Part shown: positions 54,450-63,360 of the stretch, in pieces
How the letters are laid out: each line of letters starts with the position of its first letter
Position numbering within the stretch: the first letter of the stretch is position 1
DNA from: Nocardia iowensis
GTDB taxonomy: Bacteria > Actinomycetota > Actinomycetes > Mycobacteriales > Mycobacteriaceae
Direction of reading: 5' to 3'
NCBI RefSeq assembly: GCF_019222765.1
Contig: NZ_CP078145.1
Location: forward strand, 8,494,001-8,558,000
Length of the DNA: 64,000 bases
Program-made: the position numbers and the translations under genes
The notes under the pieces: model-generated
The model's input: only the letters and a program-made list of their open reading frames with translations
Databases searched by the model: none
What the model was told of the DNA's origin: nothing

Positions 54450-57087
54450 TATCGCGTTCGACACCCTGCCGTCGGCACGGGATATTCTCCGGGAACTGGA
54501 GTCGGCCGACCGAGAGCCGGTTGTCTATCTCATTCGCGGCCGCTCGCAGACCGGTAAATCGACCCTGCTCAACGAGATTCGTGCCCGCCTGCGTGCGCGC
54601 GGCATCCCGCTGCAGGACGCCATGGCCGTCGAGGCCACGCACACTACCAACGGTGCGGGCCCGGCCGTCGGCTCCCCTAACGGTTTCGGCACCCGCACCA
54701 CCCGCCCGACCGCCCGTACCGCGGAGCTCCGTCCGGCACTGATCGTCGACAACGCCCACACGCTGGGCTCGCTGGAACTCGAATATCTCCGCACCGCAGT
54801 CGAATCCGGACAGCGCACGGTAGTGGTCGCGGCCCAGCCGCGCCCGCACGACCTCCGGTTGCGGACGCTGGCCGACACCGTCGCCCGCCGCGGCCGGGTG
54901 GTCGACCTGCGCGCCCTCGGAGTGGCCGACATCGCCCCGTTCGCCAGGGAACTCGGCATGATGGTGCCGCGCCAGGTGGCCCAGCACATCCACCGGCAGA
55001 CCGACGGTATCCGCGGCGGCGTGGTCGCCGCGCTGACCGCCGCCTGCTCGGCCCGGCTCGACGCGGGCATCGGCGCGGTCGACGCGGCCGTCGCCGCCTG
55101 GGCTCGCTCGCTACTGGACAACCTCGAGCCCGATCTGCTGGAAACCCTCGTCGTGGCCACCACCGGCGCGGGCCTGGATGCCAGCGAGCTGACCGAGGTG
55201 CTCGGCGTGGAACCCGTTGCCGCACAGCATCTCATCGATCGCGCCAGGGCCAGCGCGCTGGTCACCGATGCCGATCTACTGCTCACTCCGGCGGTCGGCC
55301 CGCTGCGCACGCTGCTGGGCGACCGCCGCTTCGTCGCGGTCCAGCGCAGGCTGCTCGGCGCCCGGTTGGACGCGGGCCTGCTGCGCGACCACACCGCCCT
55401 GCTGCTCGCCGAATCCGGCGTGCGCGACCAGCGCCTGGCCGAATTCCTCGCCGCCGCAGCGGAAAAGGCGGGTCGCGAGGCGGTGCGCTACTACGCGGCA
55501 GCCGCGGCGACCGGTGCCGATCCCGACCGCATCGCGCTGCGCTGGGCCGAGGCGGCAGGCCGCAACGGTGACGGTGAAACGGCCATGCGGTTGGCCGAGC
55601 CGGTACTCGCCCGTTCGGGCGTGTCCAGCGCGGAACTCGCCGACGCGGTGCGGATCTGCGCCGCGGCGCTGACCCGCCGCGGCCTGGTCGGCCGTGCGGC
55701 CCAACTGTATTCGTGGCTCGGCGCGCAACGCGTCGGCGCGGATTGGGCCATCGGCGCCACCGTCCTCTCGCTCGCCGGAGACGTGTCCGGCGCCGCGGCG
55801 ATGTCCGGCTCGGCGACGCAGTGGCCGCCGACCGAGGCGAACGCCCATGCCAGGCTGATCGCCACCGCACTCGCCGGTTCGCTCCGCCACGGCGAGCGTG
55901 GTGACCACGGAACATCCACCACACCAATGCTTTCCGTCAACGGCACGGCCGCGGCGGTCTCCGCGCTCGTCCAAGCCGCACACGCCGACTCCGGCGTCGA
56001 CCGCTTCCTGCCCTGCACCGCGGTGTCCATCGCGACGCTGCTCTGCCTCGGCACCGGCGAGCCGCGCCGCGCGGGCGACGCGCTGCGCCGCGCCACCGCC
56101 AGCGGCCTGCGCTGCCATCAACTCCAGGTGCTCGCGGCCTGGTCGGCGATGCTCGGCGGAGACGAGCGGTCCGCCGCCGCCACCGTCGCCGCGCTCGATC
56201 ACCGTGCGCTCGATGTCCGGGACCGCCTGCTCGCCCACGGTGTCGCGGTCGGCCTGGCCCGGCGCACCGGCGATCACGCCGCGCTCTCGCGGGCCTGGCA
56301 GGCGGCCTACCCGCTGTTCGACGACGTGGAGGCCGACCTGCTCGCGCTGCTCCCGATCGGCGAACTCTGGCTGGCCGGTATCCGGTTGCGCGACGAGCGA
56401 CGCATCGCGCCGCTGGTCGACGCCGCGCTGGCACTGCTTCGCCGGTTGGCCGATCCGCCCGCCTGGGCCAATGCCTTTCACTGGTACGGCGTGCAGGCCG
56501 CGATCCTGCACGAGCACCCGCAAGAGCTGCTACCCCATGCCAGGGCCTTGAAGGCCGCGGCCGAAGCGGGCGACCGGCACGCCGCCGTACTGGCCGACGC
56601 GGGCCGCACCTGGGTGCTGGTGCTGCGCGGCCAGGTATCGGCGGCGCCGGTCGAAGCGGCCGTCGCGGGATTGAGCGAGATCGGCATGACCTGGGACGCC
56701 GCCAGGCTGGCCAGCGAGGCCGCCCTCGCCGCGGCCGATTCGGCGACCGCGACCGCACTGCTCAAGCTGGCCCGCACGGTCCGCGCCGATGCCAAGCCGC
56801 AGGACCCGGTCCTGCCGCAGGCACCGACACCGCCGCGGGAGGGCACCGAACCCGCCGCCGATCCGGCGGTCGGCGAGCCGACGGCGATCCTCAGCGAACG
56901 CGAACGAGAGGTAGCCGAGCTGGTACTTCTCGGACTGACCTACCGTGAGATCGGCGCCCGTCTGTACATTTCCGCCAAGACGGTGGAGCATCATGTCGCC
57001 CGTATTCGGCGCCGGATCGGTGCCAGGTCTCGATCGGAGCTATTGTCGATGCTCCGCGCCATGGGACACGGCTCCCTGCTGGTGTGA
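54442..57087 (+). CDS. iniR: IniR-like signal-transduction ATPase with LuxR HTH
   Basis: An 881-residue STAND-type regulator. An N-terminal NTPase domain carries Walker A VYLIRGRSQTGKSTLLNEIR (P-loop at 33-41) and LIVDNAHTLGSLELEYLRTA (Walker B/sensor like). Helical repeats occupy about 300-800. A LuxR DNA-binding domain lies at the end (about 812-875: LSEREREVAELVLLGLTYRE, then ISAKTVEHHVARIRRRIGA). In mycobacteria IniR (Rv0339c; 832 residues as I recall) controls iniBAC and responds to free trehalose or cell-wall stress. Its position divergent from iniBAC fits. The GTG start overlaps the Hsp70-like gene, and its stop overlaps the next frame (GTGA). All catalytic P-loop residues are present. 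Confidence 0.86.
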   Translation: MADIAFDTLPSARDILRELESADREPVVYLIRGRSQTGKSTLLNEIRARLRARGIPLQDAMAVEATHTTNGAGPAVGSPNGFGTRTTRPTARTAELRPALIVDNAHTLGSLELEYLRTAVESGQRTVVVAAQPRPHDLRLRTLADTVARRGRVVDLRALGVADIAPFARELGMMVPRQVAQHIHRQTDGIRGGVVAALTAACSARLDAGIGAVDAAVAAWARSLLDNLEPDLLETLVVATTGAGLDASELTEVLGVEPVAAQHLIDRARASALVTDADLLLTPAVGPLRTLLGDRRFVAVQRRLLGARLDAGLLRDHTALLLAESGVRDQRLAEFLAAAAEKAGREAVRYYAAAAATGADPDRIALRWAEAAGRNGDGETAMRLAEPVLARSGVSSAELADAVRICAAALTRRGLVGRAAQLYSWLGAQRVGADWAIGATVLSLAGDVSGAAAMSGSATQWPPTEANAHARLIATALAGSLRHGERGDHGTSTTPMLSVNGTAAAVSALVQAAHADSGVDRFLPCTAVSIATLLCLGTGEPRRAGDALRRATASGLRCHQLQVLAAWSAMLGGDERSAAATVAALDHRALDVRDRLLAHGVAVGLARRTGDHAALSRAWQAAYPLFDDVEADLLALLPIGELWLAGIRLRDERRIAPLVDAALALLRRLADPPAWANAFHWYGVQAAILHEHPQELLPHARALKAAAEAGDRHAAVLADAGRTWVLVLRGQVSAAPVEAAVAGLSEIGMTWDAARLASEAALAAADSATATALLKLARTVRADAKPQDPVLPQAPTPPREGTEPAADPAVGEPTAILSEREREVAELVLLGLTYREIGARLYISAKTVEHHVARIRRRIGARSRSELLSMLRAMGHGSLLV

Positions 57088-57134
57088 GCAGAATGCGGAT
57101 TCGTCAGCCGGGACGCCGAAGCGAGGTACTGAGG

Positions 57135-58244
57135 ATGGCCACAGGGGTGGGCCTACGCATCGCCGAGGACGAGTGCACGGCGGCGGTCGTCACCGACGGC
57201 GGCGAAGAACCGTTGTTCATCGTCCGCGAGTCGCTGCTGTACATGTCCGACGACGGTGACGCCACACTCGGCGGTCCGCCGCCGGACGCGAACGCCCATG
57301 CGATCACCGGTTTCGTGCCCGCGGTGGGCGATCCGGCGGGCATCTCGGTCGACGACGGCGAGGCCTATCGGGCCGAGGACCTGGTCGCGACCGCACTGTT
57401 CTGCCTGATCAACCTGACCGCCGACCACCTCAACGGTCCGGCCGAGTTCTACGCGACGCATCCGGGTGACTGGCCGCGCGAGTACGTGCAGGCATTGCGC
57501 GAGGCGTTGGACTATCTGGGTCTGCGGTCCGTGCTGCTGGTCAGCGAAGCCGATCTGCCGAGCAACGGGGTGGACGAGCCGGGCAGCACATTCGCCTATG
57601 ACGCCGCCCGCGCGGCGCTGGCCGCGGTGCTCTCCACCCCGGCGGGCACCACGCCACCGGATCCGACCCACGCCGAGAACTCGACGGTGGACACCGTCAT
57701 CATCCCGGCCGTGTCCGCGTCCGACCCGCAGCCGCAGGCGTATTCGGCGGCCATCCCGATGGCCGAACCCGCCCCGCCGCCGCAGGACGGCGACGAAGTG
57801 GAAAAGCCCGCTCCGAAGGCGCCGCCTGCGAAGAACCGCAATCAGCTCCCGCTGCTGATCGGCGCCGCGGCACTGATCGGCCTCGTCCTCGGCGGCTTCG
57901 CGGTGGCCGTGCTGTTCCGTGACGACGGCGAGACGCCGGTGCCGCCGATGCGCGACGCCAAGTCCGAGCAGGTGTCGGTGAGCCCGACGCCGCCCGCGCC
58001 GCCGATCAACTTCCCGACCGTGCCGGTGACGCCGACGACCACCGAGGCGCCGGTGATCATCACCCGGACCACACCGCCGGAGACGACACCGCCACCGCCG
58101 CCACCACCCACCACCGAGCCGCCGACAACCACTCCCGAGCCCACCCGCACCCGGCCGGCCACGCCGACCTCCACCACGTCTCCTTTCCAGCCGCTGCCGG
58201 AGATCCCGTCGATCCCCGGCCTGCAGATACCGGGCAGTCGGTGA
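57135..58244 (+). CDS. Short membrane protein derived from Hsp70 N-lobe
   Basis: A 369-residue protein. The first about 170 residues align with the equivalent part of the Hsp70-like protein at 52737: PAVGDPAGISVDDGEAYRAE against ARVGDPVDMLAEDGTAHSAA, and FYATHPGDWPREYVQALREA against TVACHPAWWTRHTVDIQRAA. The phosphate-1 loop is lost and the rest of the ATPase fold is missing, so nucleotide binding is doubtful. One membrane helix (about 238-260, LPLLIGAAALIGLVLGGFAV) leads to an outer tail rich in Pro and Thr (TTPPETTPPPPPPPTTEPPT). ATG 57135 is preferred to the GTG at 57084 that overlaps iniR. It is the third gene of the iniR operon; its role is unknown. Confidence 0.75.
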   Translation: MATGVGLRIAEDECTAAVVTDGGEEPLFIVRESLLYMSDDGDATLGGPPPDANAHAITGFVPAVGDPAGISVDDGEAYRAEDLVATALFCLINLTADHLNGPAEFYATHPGDWPREYVQALREALDYLGLRSVLLVSEADLPSNGVDEPGSTFAYDAARAALAAVLSTPAGTTPPDPTHAENSTVDTVIIPAVSASDPQPQAYSAAIPMAEPAPPPQDGDEVEKPAPKAPPAKNRNQLPLLIGAAALIGLVLGGFAVAVLFRDDGETPVPPMRDAKSEQVSVSPTPPAPPINFPTVPVTPTTTEAPVIITRTTPPETTPPPPPPPTTEPPTTTPEPTRTRPATPTSTTSPFQPLPEIPSIPGLQIPGSR

Positions 58245-58407
58245 TTAGTAGAGCCCTTCCCCGGTTTGTGCCTTAAAGTGATCCGCTGACCGGTGTTGTC
58301 GGATGAATTACAGGCACCCGGTCTGTTGCTGGAGGACTGTGAGCCAACGGATTTCAGGCCCGTTGCCGCGGATTGAGCTGGCACGTGCGTGCCAACGAAG
58401 GGATTTC

Positions 58408-59757
58408 ATGCGCAAGTTGGTGGCGCGCCGCGCCGCGGTCAAAGCTGTCGCTATCGCTTCGACCGTTTTCCTCGCACCCCTGCTCTGCACCACCACCGCG
58501 TCAGCGACACCAGCGCAGCTGACCGCCGACTCCCTGCCGCAGGAACTGGTGCAGGCGATCGCGCGCGACCTGAAGATGACACCGACGGAGTACCTGGACC
58601 GTGCGGCCCGCGCCCAGCAGTTGCGCGACTACGCCCGCGATTTCCGCTCGGAACGCCCGGATTCCTTCGCGGGCGCCTGGATCGGACCCGACGGCAAACC
58701 CACCGTCGCGGTGACCTCGCTGGACGCCGCCAAGATCGCCGCGGCCGACGGCTACCAGACCCGGCTCGCCCCCGTCTCCGCGGACGGCCTGGAAGGGTCG
58801 CTGATGCAACTGAATCAGTGGATCGGCACGCTGCCCCGCGAGATCTCCCAGGCGATCAATTCGGTCGCCATCGACTTCCTCAACAGCCAGCTGGTGCTCA
58901 GCGTCGCCAACACCCCGGCCGGGCATGTGCTGAACCTGCCGACCCTGATCGCCAACATCAAGGTCATCCTCTCGCCCGGCAGCGGCGGCGCGATCGAGCG
59001 GCGGCCGATGGGCGGCGACACCTACATCAGCGCCCCGATGTCACTGCATGACGCCGAACTGAAGGGCGTCGACGTCTGCTCGTTCGGCTTCAACAGCGTG
59101 GACGCGGCCGGCAACGCGCTGAATATCAGTGCGGGCCACTGCGATCCGAATATCGGCAAGGTCAGCCAAGAGGCCAGCGTCTACTTCCCCAACGTCAAGG
59201 ACATCCCGTCCAGCCCGGAGCTGGGCAGCTTCGTGCAGGCGAAACTCGGCGGGCCGAGCGCGCTGGATTACTCGGTGATCAAGCTGAACGAGCGCGCGGT
59301 CCGCGCGGGCATGGACCAGCCGACGGTGCGCGGCGCCAACGGCACCACGTTGTCCATCACCGGCACCGCCGACCCGATCACCGGCGCGCCGGTCTGCAAG
59401 TCCGGTCAGTCCTCGACCTTCACCTGTGGCTTCGTGGTGGCCGATCGGGTCGAGACCCAGCTGTACACCGCGGAGGGCGAGAGCAAGACGGTGCGCGGCT
59501 TCGCCAGCTCGGCCTGCACGCTCGGCGGCGACAGCGGCGGTGCGATCGTGTCCGGCACCCTCGCCCTCGGCATCACCAGTGGTTCCAACGCGGCGGAGGC
59601 ACCGGATTGCAACGAGGCCAATATCGCGTTGGCGCAGTACGGCGGCACCGCGAGTCTCGGCATTCCGATCCGGCCGATCCTGGCCGATATCGAGGCTTCC
59701 TCGGGCGGCGGACTCGGCAGCGGCATCGCGGTACGCACCCGGCCCAGCGCCGGGTGA
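58408..59757 (+). CDS. Secreted trypsin-like serine protease, first copy
   Basis: A 449-residue S1-type protease with a signal peptide (RKLVARRAAVKAVAIAST...; probable cleavage after ASA). A propeptide of about 190 residues with a conserved ELVQAIARDLKMTPTEYLDR helix pair, as in streptogrisin-type prodomains, precedes the protease domain. The triad is His244 in NISAGHCDP, Asp287 in SALDYSVIKL and Ser376 in LGGDSGGAIVSG. Six cysteines support disulfides. It should be exported as a zymogen. GAAGGGA lies 5-9 bases before the ATG. A paralogous protease is the next gene. Its location right after the iniR operon suggests cell-wall or secreted-protein substrates, but none is known. Confidence 0.88.
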   Translation: MRKLVARRAAVKAVAIASTVFLAPLLCTTTASATPAQLTADSLPQELVQAIARDLKMTPTEYLDRAARAQQLRDYARDFRSERPDSFAGAWIGPDGKPTVAVTSLDAAKIAAADGYQTRLAPVSADGLEGSLMQLNQWIGTLPREISQAINSVAIDFLNSQLVLSVANTPAGHVLNLPTLIANIKVILSPGSGGAIERRPMGGDTYISAPMSLHDAELKGVDVCSFGFNSVDAAGNALNISAGHCDPNIGKVSQEASVYFPNVKDIPSSPELGSFVQAKLGGPSALDYSVIKLNERAVRAGMDQPTVRGANGTTLSITGTADPITGAPVCKSGQSSTFTCGFVVADRVETQLYTAEGESKTVRGFASSACTLGGDSGGAIVSGTLALGITSGSNAAEAPDCNEANIALAQYGGTASLGIPIRPILADIEASSGGGLGSGIAVRTRPSAG

Positions 59758-59866
59758 GTCGCTTCACACAGTGTGGCGATCGGCATACCGAAAATTTGTG
59801 ACTATCAAACCAACCAGACCCTCTTTATAAGTAGGCATACCGGGCTGGAGCCCATATAGTCTGGGC

Positions 59867-61195
59867 ATGCTCCTGCCACGTATAGGTCATCTCCGATCAG
59901 CTGCGCGACAGACCCGGGTCCGAAAAACAGTGATCGCCGCCTCGGCGGCGATCTTGCTGTGCGGACCGACCGCGGCAGTAGCGACGGCACAACCCGATCC
60001 GGCTCCGAACCTGCCCGCCGAACTGGTTGCCGCGGTCGCCCGTGATCTGAAGATTTCCCCGGAGGAGTACCTGCGCCGCGCCGACGTGGCCCAGCAGGTG
60101 GCAGCATTCGCGACCACCGCGCAGCGGCAGTACCCGGCGGTCTTCGCCGGGTCGTGGCTCGACGATGGCGGCAAGGCGGTCGTCGCACTGGCGCAGGGAC
60201 CGGGTGCCGACGAGGCGCAGAAGGCCGCGGAGTCAGCGGGTTTCGAGGTCCGCAACGTCGCGAAGAGCGAGTCCGCGCTGCGTGGCGAGAAGAGCGCGTT
60301 CGAGCGGTGGCTGGAGGGACAGCCCGCTGAGGTCTCCGCTCTCGTGCGCGGCGCGGTGATCGACACCGTCAACAACAGCATCGCGGTGCGCGTCGACAAG
60401 GTCGGCCTGCCGATGCCGAGCTTCATCGACCCGGCCAGGGTCATCGTGATGGCGCCGCCGGTGGCCGGTGAGCAGGCGACGCTGCCGCAGGCGAGCGAGA
60501 TCGCCGGTGACGCGCGTGGCGTGCTGGCGGGCGGCGACGGCTACGCCTCGGTCGCCGGACGCCTTTCGCTGCGCTGCTCGCTCGGCTTCAACGGCACCGA
60601 CCGCACCGGCAACATCGTGAATATCACGGCGGGCCACTGCAATCCGGACATCCCGTCCGCGGGCAACGACAACGCCGCACGGGTGCACGAGCTGAACGGC
60701 GACCGGCTCGGCAACGAGCTCGGCCGGTTCCAGAAGTCGGTCCTCGGCGCGCAGGACTACTCCATCGTCCGGATCGCTGACCAGTCGCGAGAGCGCTTCG
60801 CCAACAACGAGGTGCGCGTGCCCGGCGCCGCTTCGGTGCGCATCGACGGCGTCGCGACCCCGGTCGTCGGCGCGCCGGTCTGCAAGTCCGGTTCGCGTAC
60901 CGGCTTCAGCTGTGGCGTGGTCAACGCGGTGGACCAGACCGTGCAGGTCGGCGAGCGTGAGCTCACCCAGGCCTTCTCGGCCAACATCTGCGCGCTGCCC
61001 GGCGACAGCGGCGGCCCGATCGTGTCCGGTCGGCTCGCCCTCGGCATCTCCAGCGCCTCGTCGGTGGCCGACTACCCGATCTGCGAGATCCCCAACCTGA
61101 TCGGTGCCCTCACCGGCAACGCGCCGCAACTGTTCGCGCAGCCGGTGCATGTGGTGCTCTCGGACAACCCCGGCCTGCGGATTCGCACCGAGTGA
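59867..61195 (+). CDS. Secreted trypsin-like serine protease, second copy
   Basis: A second protease of 442 residues with the same layout: signal peptide (VRKTVIAASAAILLCGPTAA), propeptide beginning LPAELVAAVARDLKISPEEY, and a catalytic domain with His257 (NITAGHCNP), Asp297 (AQDYSIVRI) and Ser381 (LPGDSGGPIVSG). The block GAPVCKSGSRTGFSCG parallels GAPVCKSGQSSTFTCG in the first copy. The family match is clear but overall divergence is large, so the duplication is old. Its ATG lies 109 bases after the previous stop, so it may have its own promoter; a TATAAG hexamer is visible at 59825-59830. A rho-independent hairpin follows the stop. Confidence 0.88.
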   Translation: MLLPRIGHLRSAARQTRVRKTVIAASAAILLCGPTAAVATAQPDPAPNLPAELVAAVARDLKISPEEYLRRADVAQQVAAFATTAQRQYPAVFAGSWLDDGGKAVVALAQGPGADEAQKAAESAGFEVRNVAKSESALRGEKSAFERWLEGQPAEVSALVRGAVIDTVNNSIAVRVDKVGLPMPSFIDPARVIVMAPPVAGEQATLPQASEIAGDARGVLAGGDGYASVAGRLSLRCSLGFNGTDRTGNIVNITAGHCNPDIPSAGNDNAARVHELNGDRLGNELGRFQKSVLGAQDYSIVRIADQSRERFANNEVRVPGAASVRIDGVATPVVGAPVCKSGSRTGFSCGVVNAVDQTVQVGERELTQAFSANICALPGDSGGPIVSGRLALGISSASSVADYPICEIPNLIGALTGNAPQLFAQPVHVVLSDNPGLRIRTE

Positions 61196-61208
61196 TGTCG
61201 TAGTCGTC

Positions 61209-61240
61209 AAGGCCGGCAGCGTTGCGCTGTCGGCCTTTTC
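61209..61240 (+). terminator. Rho-independent terminator after protease 2
   Basis: AAGGCCGGCAGC (61209-61220) pairs with GCTGTCGGCCTT (61226-61237) with one G-T pair, over a 5-base loop, and is followed by further T residues. It starts 14 bases after the protease stop. Confidence 0.85.
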
Positions 61241-61331
61241 GCTGTCTCTGGACGTTTCCACTGGCCTTGCGCGGCCCATCGGGTGGCCAATGCGGTGCTG
61301 CGTCCGGCAATGTTCCGGCATCCTGGACTGC

Positions 61332-62219
61332 ATGTGTTTGGTGTTGATCGGCTGGCGCGCCCATCCGGACTATCGGTTGATCGTCGCGGCCAACCGCGAC
61401 GAGTTCTACTCCCGGCCGACCGAGTCCATGCGGTGGTGGCCGGAAGTGCCCGGCCTGCTCGCCGGGCGCGATCAGGGGGCCAAGAACAAGGCCGCGGGTG
61501 ATCCGCCGGGTACCTGGCTCGGGTTGACCCGAGATCCCGAGCGGCACAATCGTTTCGCGACGGTGACCAACGTGCGCAACCCGAAGGATGAACGCGCCGA
61601 CGCCCGGTCCCGTGGTGCGCTGCTGATGGACTTTCTGCGCGGTGCTTCGGATCGGCATCCCGGCGTCGATTTCCCCGGCCCGGAAAAGTACGTGCTCGAC
61701 GTGGCGGCCGCCCCCGACGACTACAACGGCTACAACCTGGTGGTGTCGGACCTGGAATCGCTCTGGTGGCATTCCAATCGCAGTGCCGTGCCGCCGCAGG
61801 AACTCGCTCCCGGCTTCCACGGGCTCTCCAACGGCATGTTCGTCAGCTCGGCAGGTCTTACCCCCGGAAACACGGATCTGACCGCCTCACAGCCCATCTG
61901 GCCCAAAGTACGGGGCGGGGTGAGCGAGCTGCGGGCGGTGGTGCAGTCCGATCCCGGTGCGGTGCAGCGCTATTTCGAGGTGCTGGGCGATCGCAGCAAG
62001 GCACCGGATGAGGAGTTGCCGAACACCGGGGTTTCGCGTCCGAGGGAGCGGGTGCTGTCGTCCCGGTTCATCGCGGACGCGGTACACGGGACCCGGGCGA
62101 GCACGGTGCTGCTGGTGCGCGAGGACGGTTCGTTCGTCATGGCGGAGCGGTCTTTCGGGCGGTTCGGGCGGCGCAAGGGCGAGGTGTCGTTCAACGGCAC
62201 CCTGGATCTCGCCGCCTGA
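61332..62219 (+). CDS. NRDE (TANGO2-like) family protein
   Basis: A 295-residue protein of the NRDE/TANGO2 family, starting MCLVLIGWRAHPDYRLIVAA and continuing with the name-giving NRDEF at 21-25. RPTESMRWWPEV, a GLTRDPERHNRFATVTNVRN strand and the C-terminal VLLVREDGSFVMAERSFG region complete the fold, which resembles N-terminal nucleophile hydrolases. Cys2 would become the N-terminal residue after Met removal and is the predicted nucleophile. Eukaryotic TANGO2 is linked to haem and lipid homeostasis, but no bacterial reaction is settled. The start is fixed by the conserved MCL. It is flanked by two strong terminators. Confidence 0.9.
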   Translation: MCLVLIGWRAHPDYRLIVAANRDEFYSRPTESMRWWPEVPGLLAGRDQGAKNKAAGDPPGTWLGLTRDPERHNRFATVTNVRNPKDERADARSRGALLMDFLRGASDRHPGVDFPGPEKYVLDVAAAPDDYNGYNLVVSDLESLWWHSNRSAVPPQELAPGFHGLSNGMFVSSAGLTPGNTDLTASQPIWPKVRGGVSELRAVVQSDPGAVQRYFEVLGDRSKAPDEELPNTGVSRPRERVLSSRFIADAVHGTRASTVLLVREDGSFVMAERSFGRFGRRKGEVSFNGTLDLAA

Positions 62220-62226
62220 AACGCCG

Positions 62227-62260
62227 ACGAGCCCGCCGCTCCGAGGAGCGGCGGGCTCGT
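62227..62260. terminator. Perfect bidirectional terminator hairpin
   Basis: A 15-base perfect stem (62227-62241 with 62246-62260) and a 4-base loop CGAG sit between the converging NRDE gene and the secreted-protein gene at 62277. It serves both strands. Confidence 0.85.
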
Positions 62261-62276
62261 TGTCAGGCAGTAGGTC

Positions 62277-62987
62277 TTACTTGGCCGGAAGCGGCTTGTC
62301 GGCCCACTTGGTGGTGCCGTCCGGAGCCTGGATGGTGTTCAGCAGCTCCACACCAGCGGCGACCAGGGTCGGACCGCCGACGGCGATGGTGCCGAGGATG
62401 CCACCGACACCCGCGCCGGTGAGCAGACCCGGGATGCAGCCGACCGGGAGGGTGATGACGCAACCGATGATGGCGCCGATCGCGGTGCCGACGAAGCCAC
62501 CGATCGCGGTGGCGATACCGAAGTTGCTGGCGAATTCGTTCTGCGCGCGCTGGTTCTCGATCGGCGACGCGATGTCCTGCGCGACAACCGGCTTGGCGGC
62601 GACCGGCGTGGCGGACACGACGAGGCCTTCCGGCTTCTGCGGGGTGACCTCGAGAACGGCGCCGTCGTTCTTCACCTCGGTCTTGACCGGAACGAGCTTG
62701 CCGTCGACGTCCACTTCGAGCGGGAACGACACCAGGGTGTTGCCCTTTTCGTCGCGGACGTTGGCGATGCTGGTCTTCGGATCTTCAGCGGTAGCGCCTG
62801 CCTTCTCCTCGACCGAGAAGGTTCCCCCCTTGAGCGACGCGACGATCGTCTTGTCCACCAGCTTGACGGAGTAGTTGATGCCGGGGTCGGCCGGAGCGGC
62901 GACAGGCTCGGCATGCGCGGTCCCAAGACCGATGGTCATCGCGCCGATGACCAACGCGGCACCCGCGGTGGTTCTGCGGAGGTTCAT
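62277..62987 (-). CDS. Secreted protein of unknown function with Gly-rich C-terminal segment
   Basis: A 236-residue exported protein. The signal peptide reads NLRRTTAGAALVIGAMTIGL and probably ends after AHA. It is followed by a beta-rich domain (about 30-120; INYSVKLVDKTIVASLKGGT, VLEVTPQKPEGLVVSATPVA) and a hydrophobic Gly/Ile-rich segment (about 155-205: FGIATAIGGFVGTAIGAIIG with GCVITLPVGCIPGLLTGAGV). The last may act as a glycine-zipper membrane insert, with two cysteines. I know this layout from Nocardia and Rhodococcus secreted proteins without known function; I do not recognise a named domain with confidence. It starts with ATG but no strong ribosome site. Confidence 0.78.
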   Translation of the reverse strand: MNLRRTTAGAALVIGAMTIGLGTAHAEPVAAPADPGINYSVKLVDKTIVASLKGGTFSVEEKAGATAEDPKTSIANVRDEKGNTLVSFPLEVDVDGKLVPVKTEVKNDGAVLEVTPQKPEGLVVSATPVAAKPVVAQDIASPIENQRAQNEFASNFGIATAIGGFVGTAIGAIIGCVITLPVGCIPGLLTGAGVGGILGTIAVGGPTLVAAGVELLNTIQAPDGTTKWADKPLPAK

Positions 62988-63257
62988 TCAGTTTCCAATC
63001 CATCATCAGGTCGTCCACCAGCCGATCCCCCTCACGCGAGAGCTCTTCATCAAACCCGGGCGGTCGCCCCGGGTCCTCCCCGAGCAGTGTGAAGACAGGC
63101 ACAGCAGACAGAACGACGTGAGCGTAATCCACCGGCGACCGAGAAGCGAGATGCATTACGCGCCTTGATGACTAAGCCTGTCCTTACCGACTAGGCCGGG
63201 TGCCTCGACGTTTACGGTGTTGATCACCTGAACACGCAGCTGGATCGGCAAACCCTC

Positions 63258-63273
63258 TGTGACGTTCATCACA
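63258..63273. promoter_or_regulatory. Crp/GlxR-type binding site
   Basis: TGTGA-CGTTCA-TCACA matches the Crp/GlxR consensus (TGTGA-N6-TCACA) perfectly in both half-sites, flanked by C and G. It lies 168 bases before the Fe-S reductase start and could regulate either that gene or the divergent secreted-protein gene. Confidence 0.72.
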
Positions 63274-63344
63274 GGTAAATTTTGAGTCAAGCCCCAGCAA
63301 GAGGGGGCATAGCTCAGGTGCAAATCGTACGACAAGTAGCATAT

Positions 63345-63360
63345 GTTACCGGTGGGTAAC
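63345..63360. promoter_or_regulatory. GTTACC-N4-GGTAAC inverted repeat
   Basis: A perfect 6-base inverted repeat with a 4-base spacer (GGTG), 12-27 bases upstream of a TAGGAT -10-like hexamer, so it would overlap the -35 region of the Fe-S reductase promoter. A TetR-type repressor site is possible; which protein binds is unknown. Confidence 0.5.
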
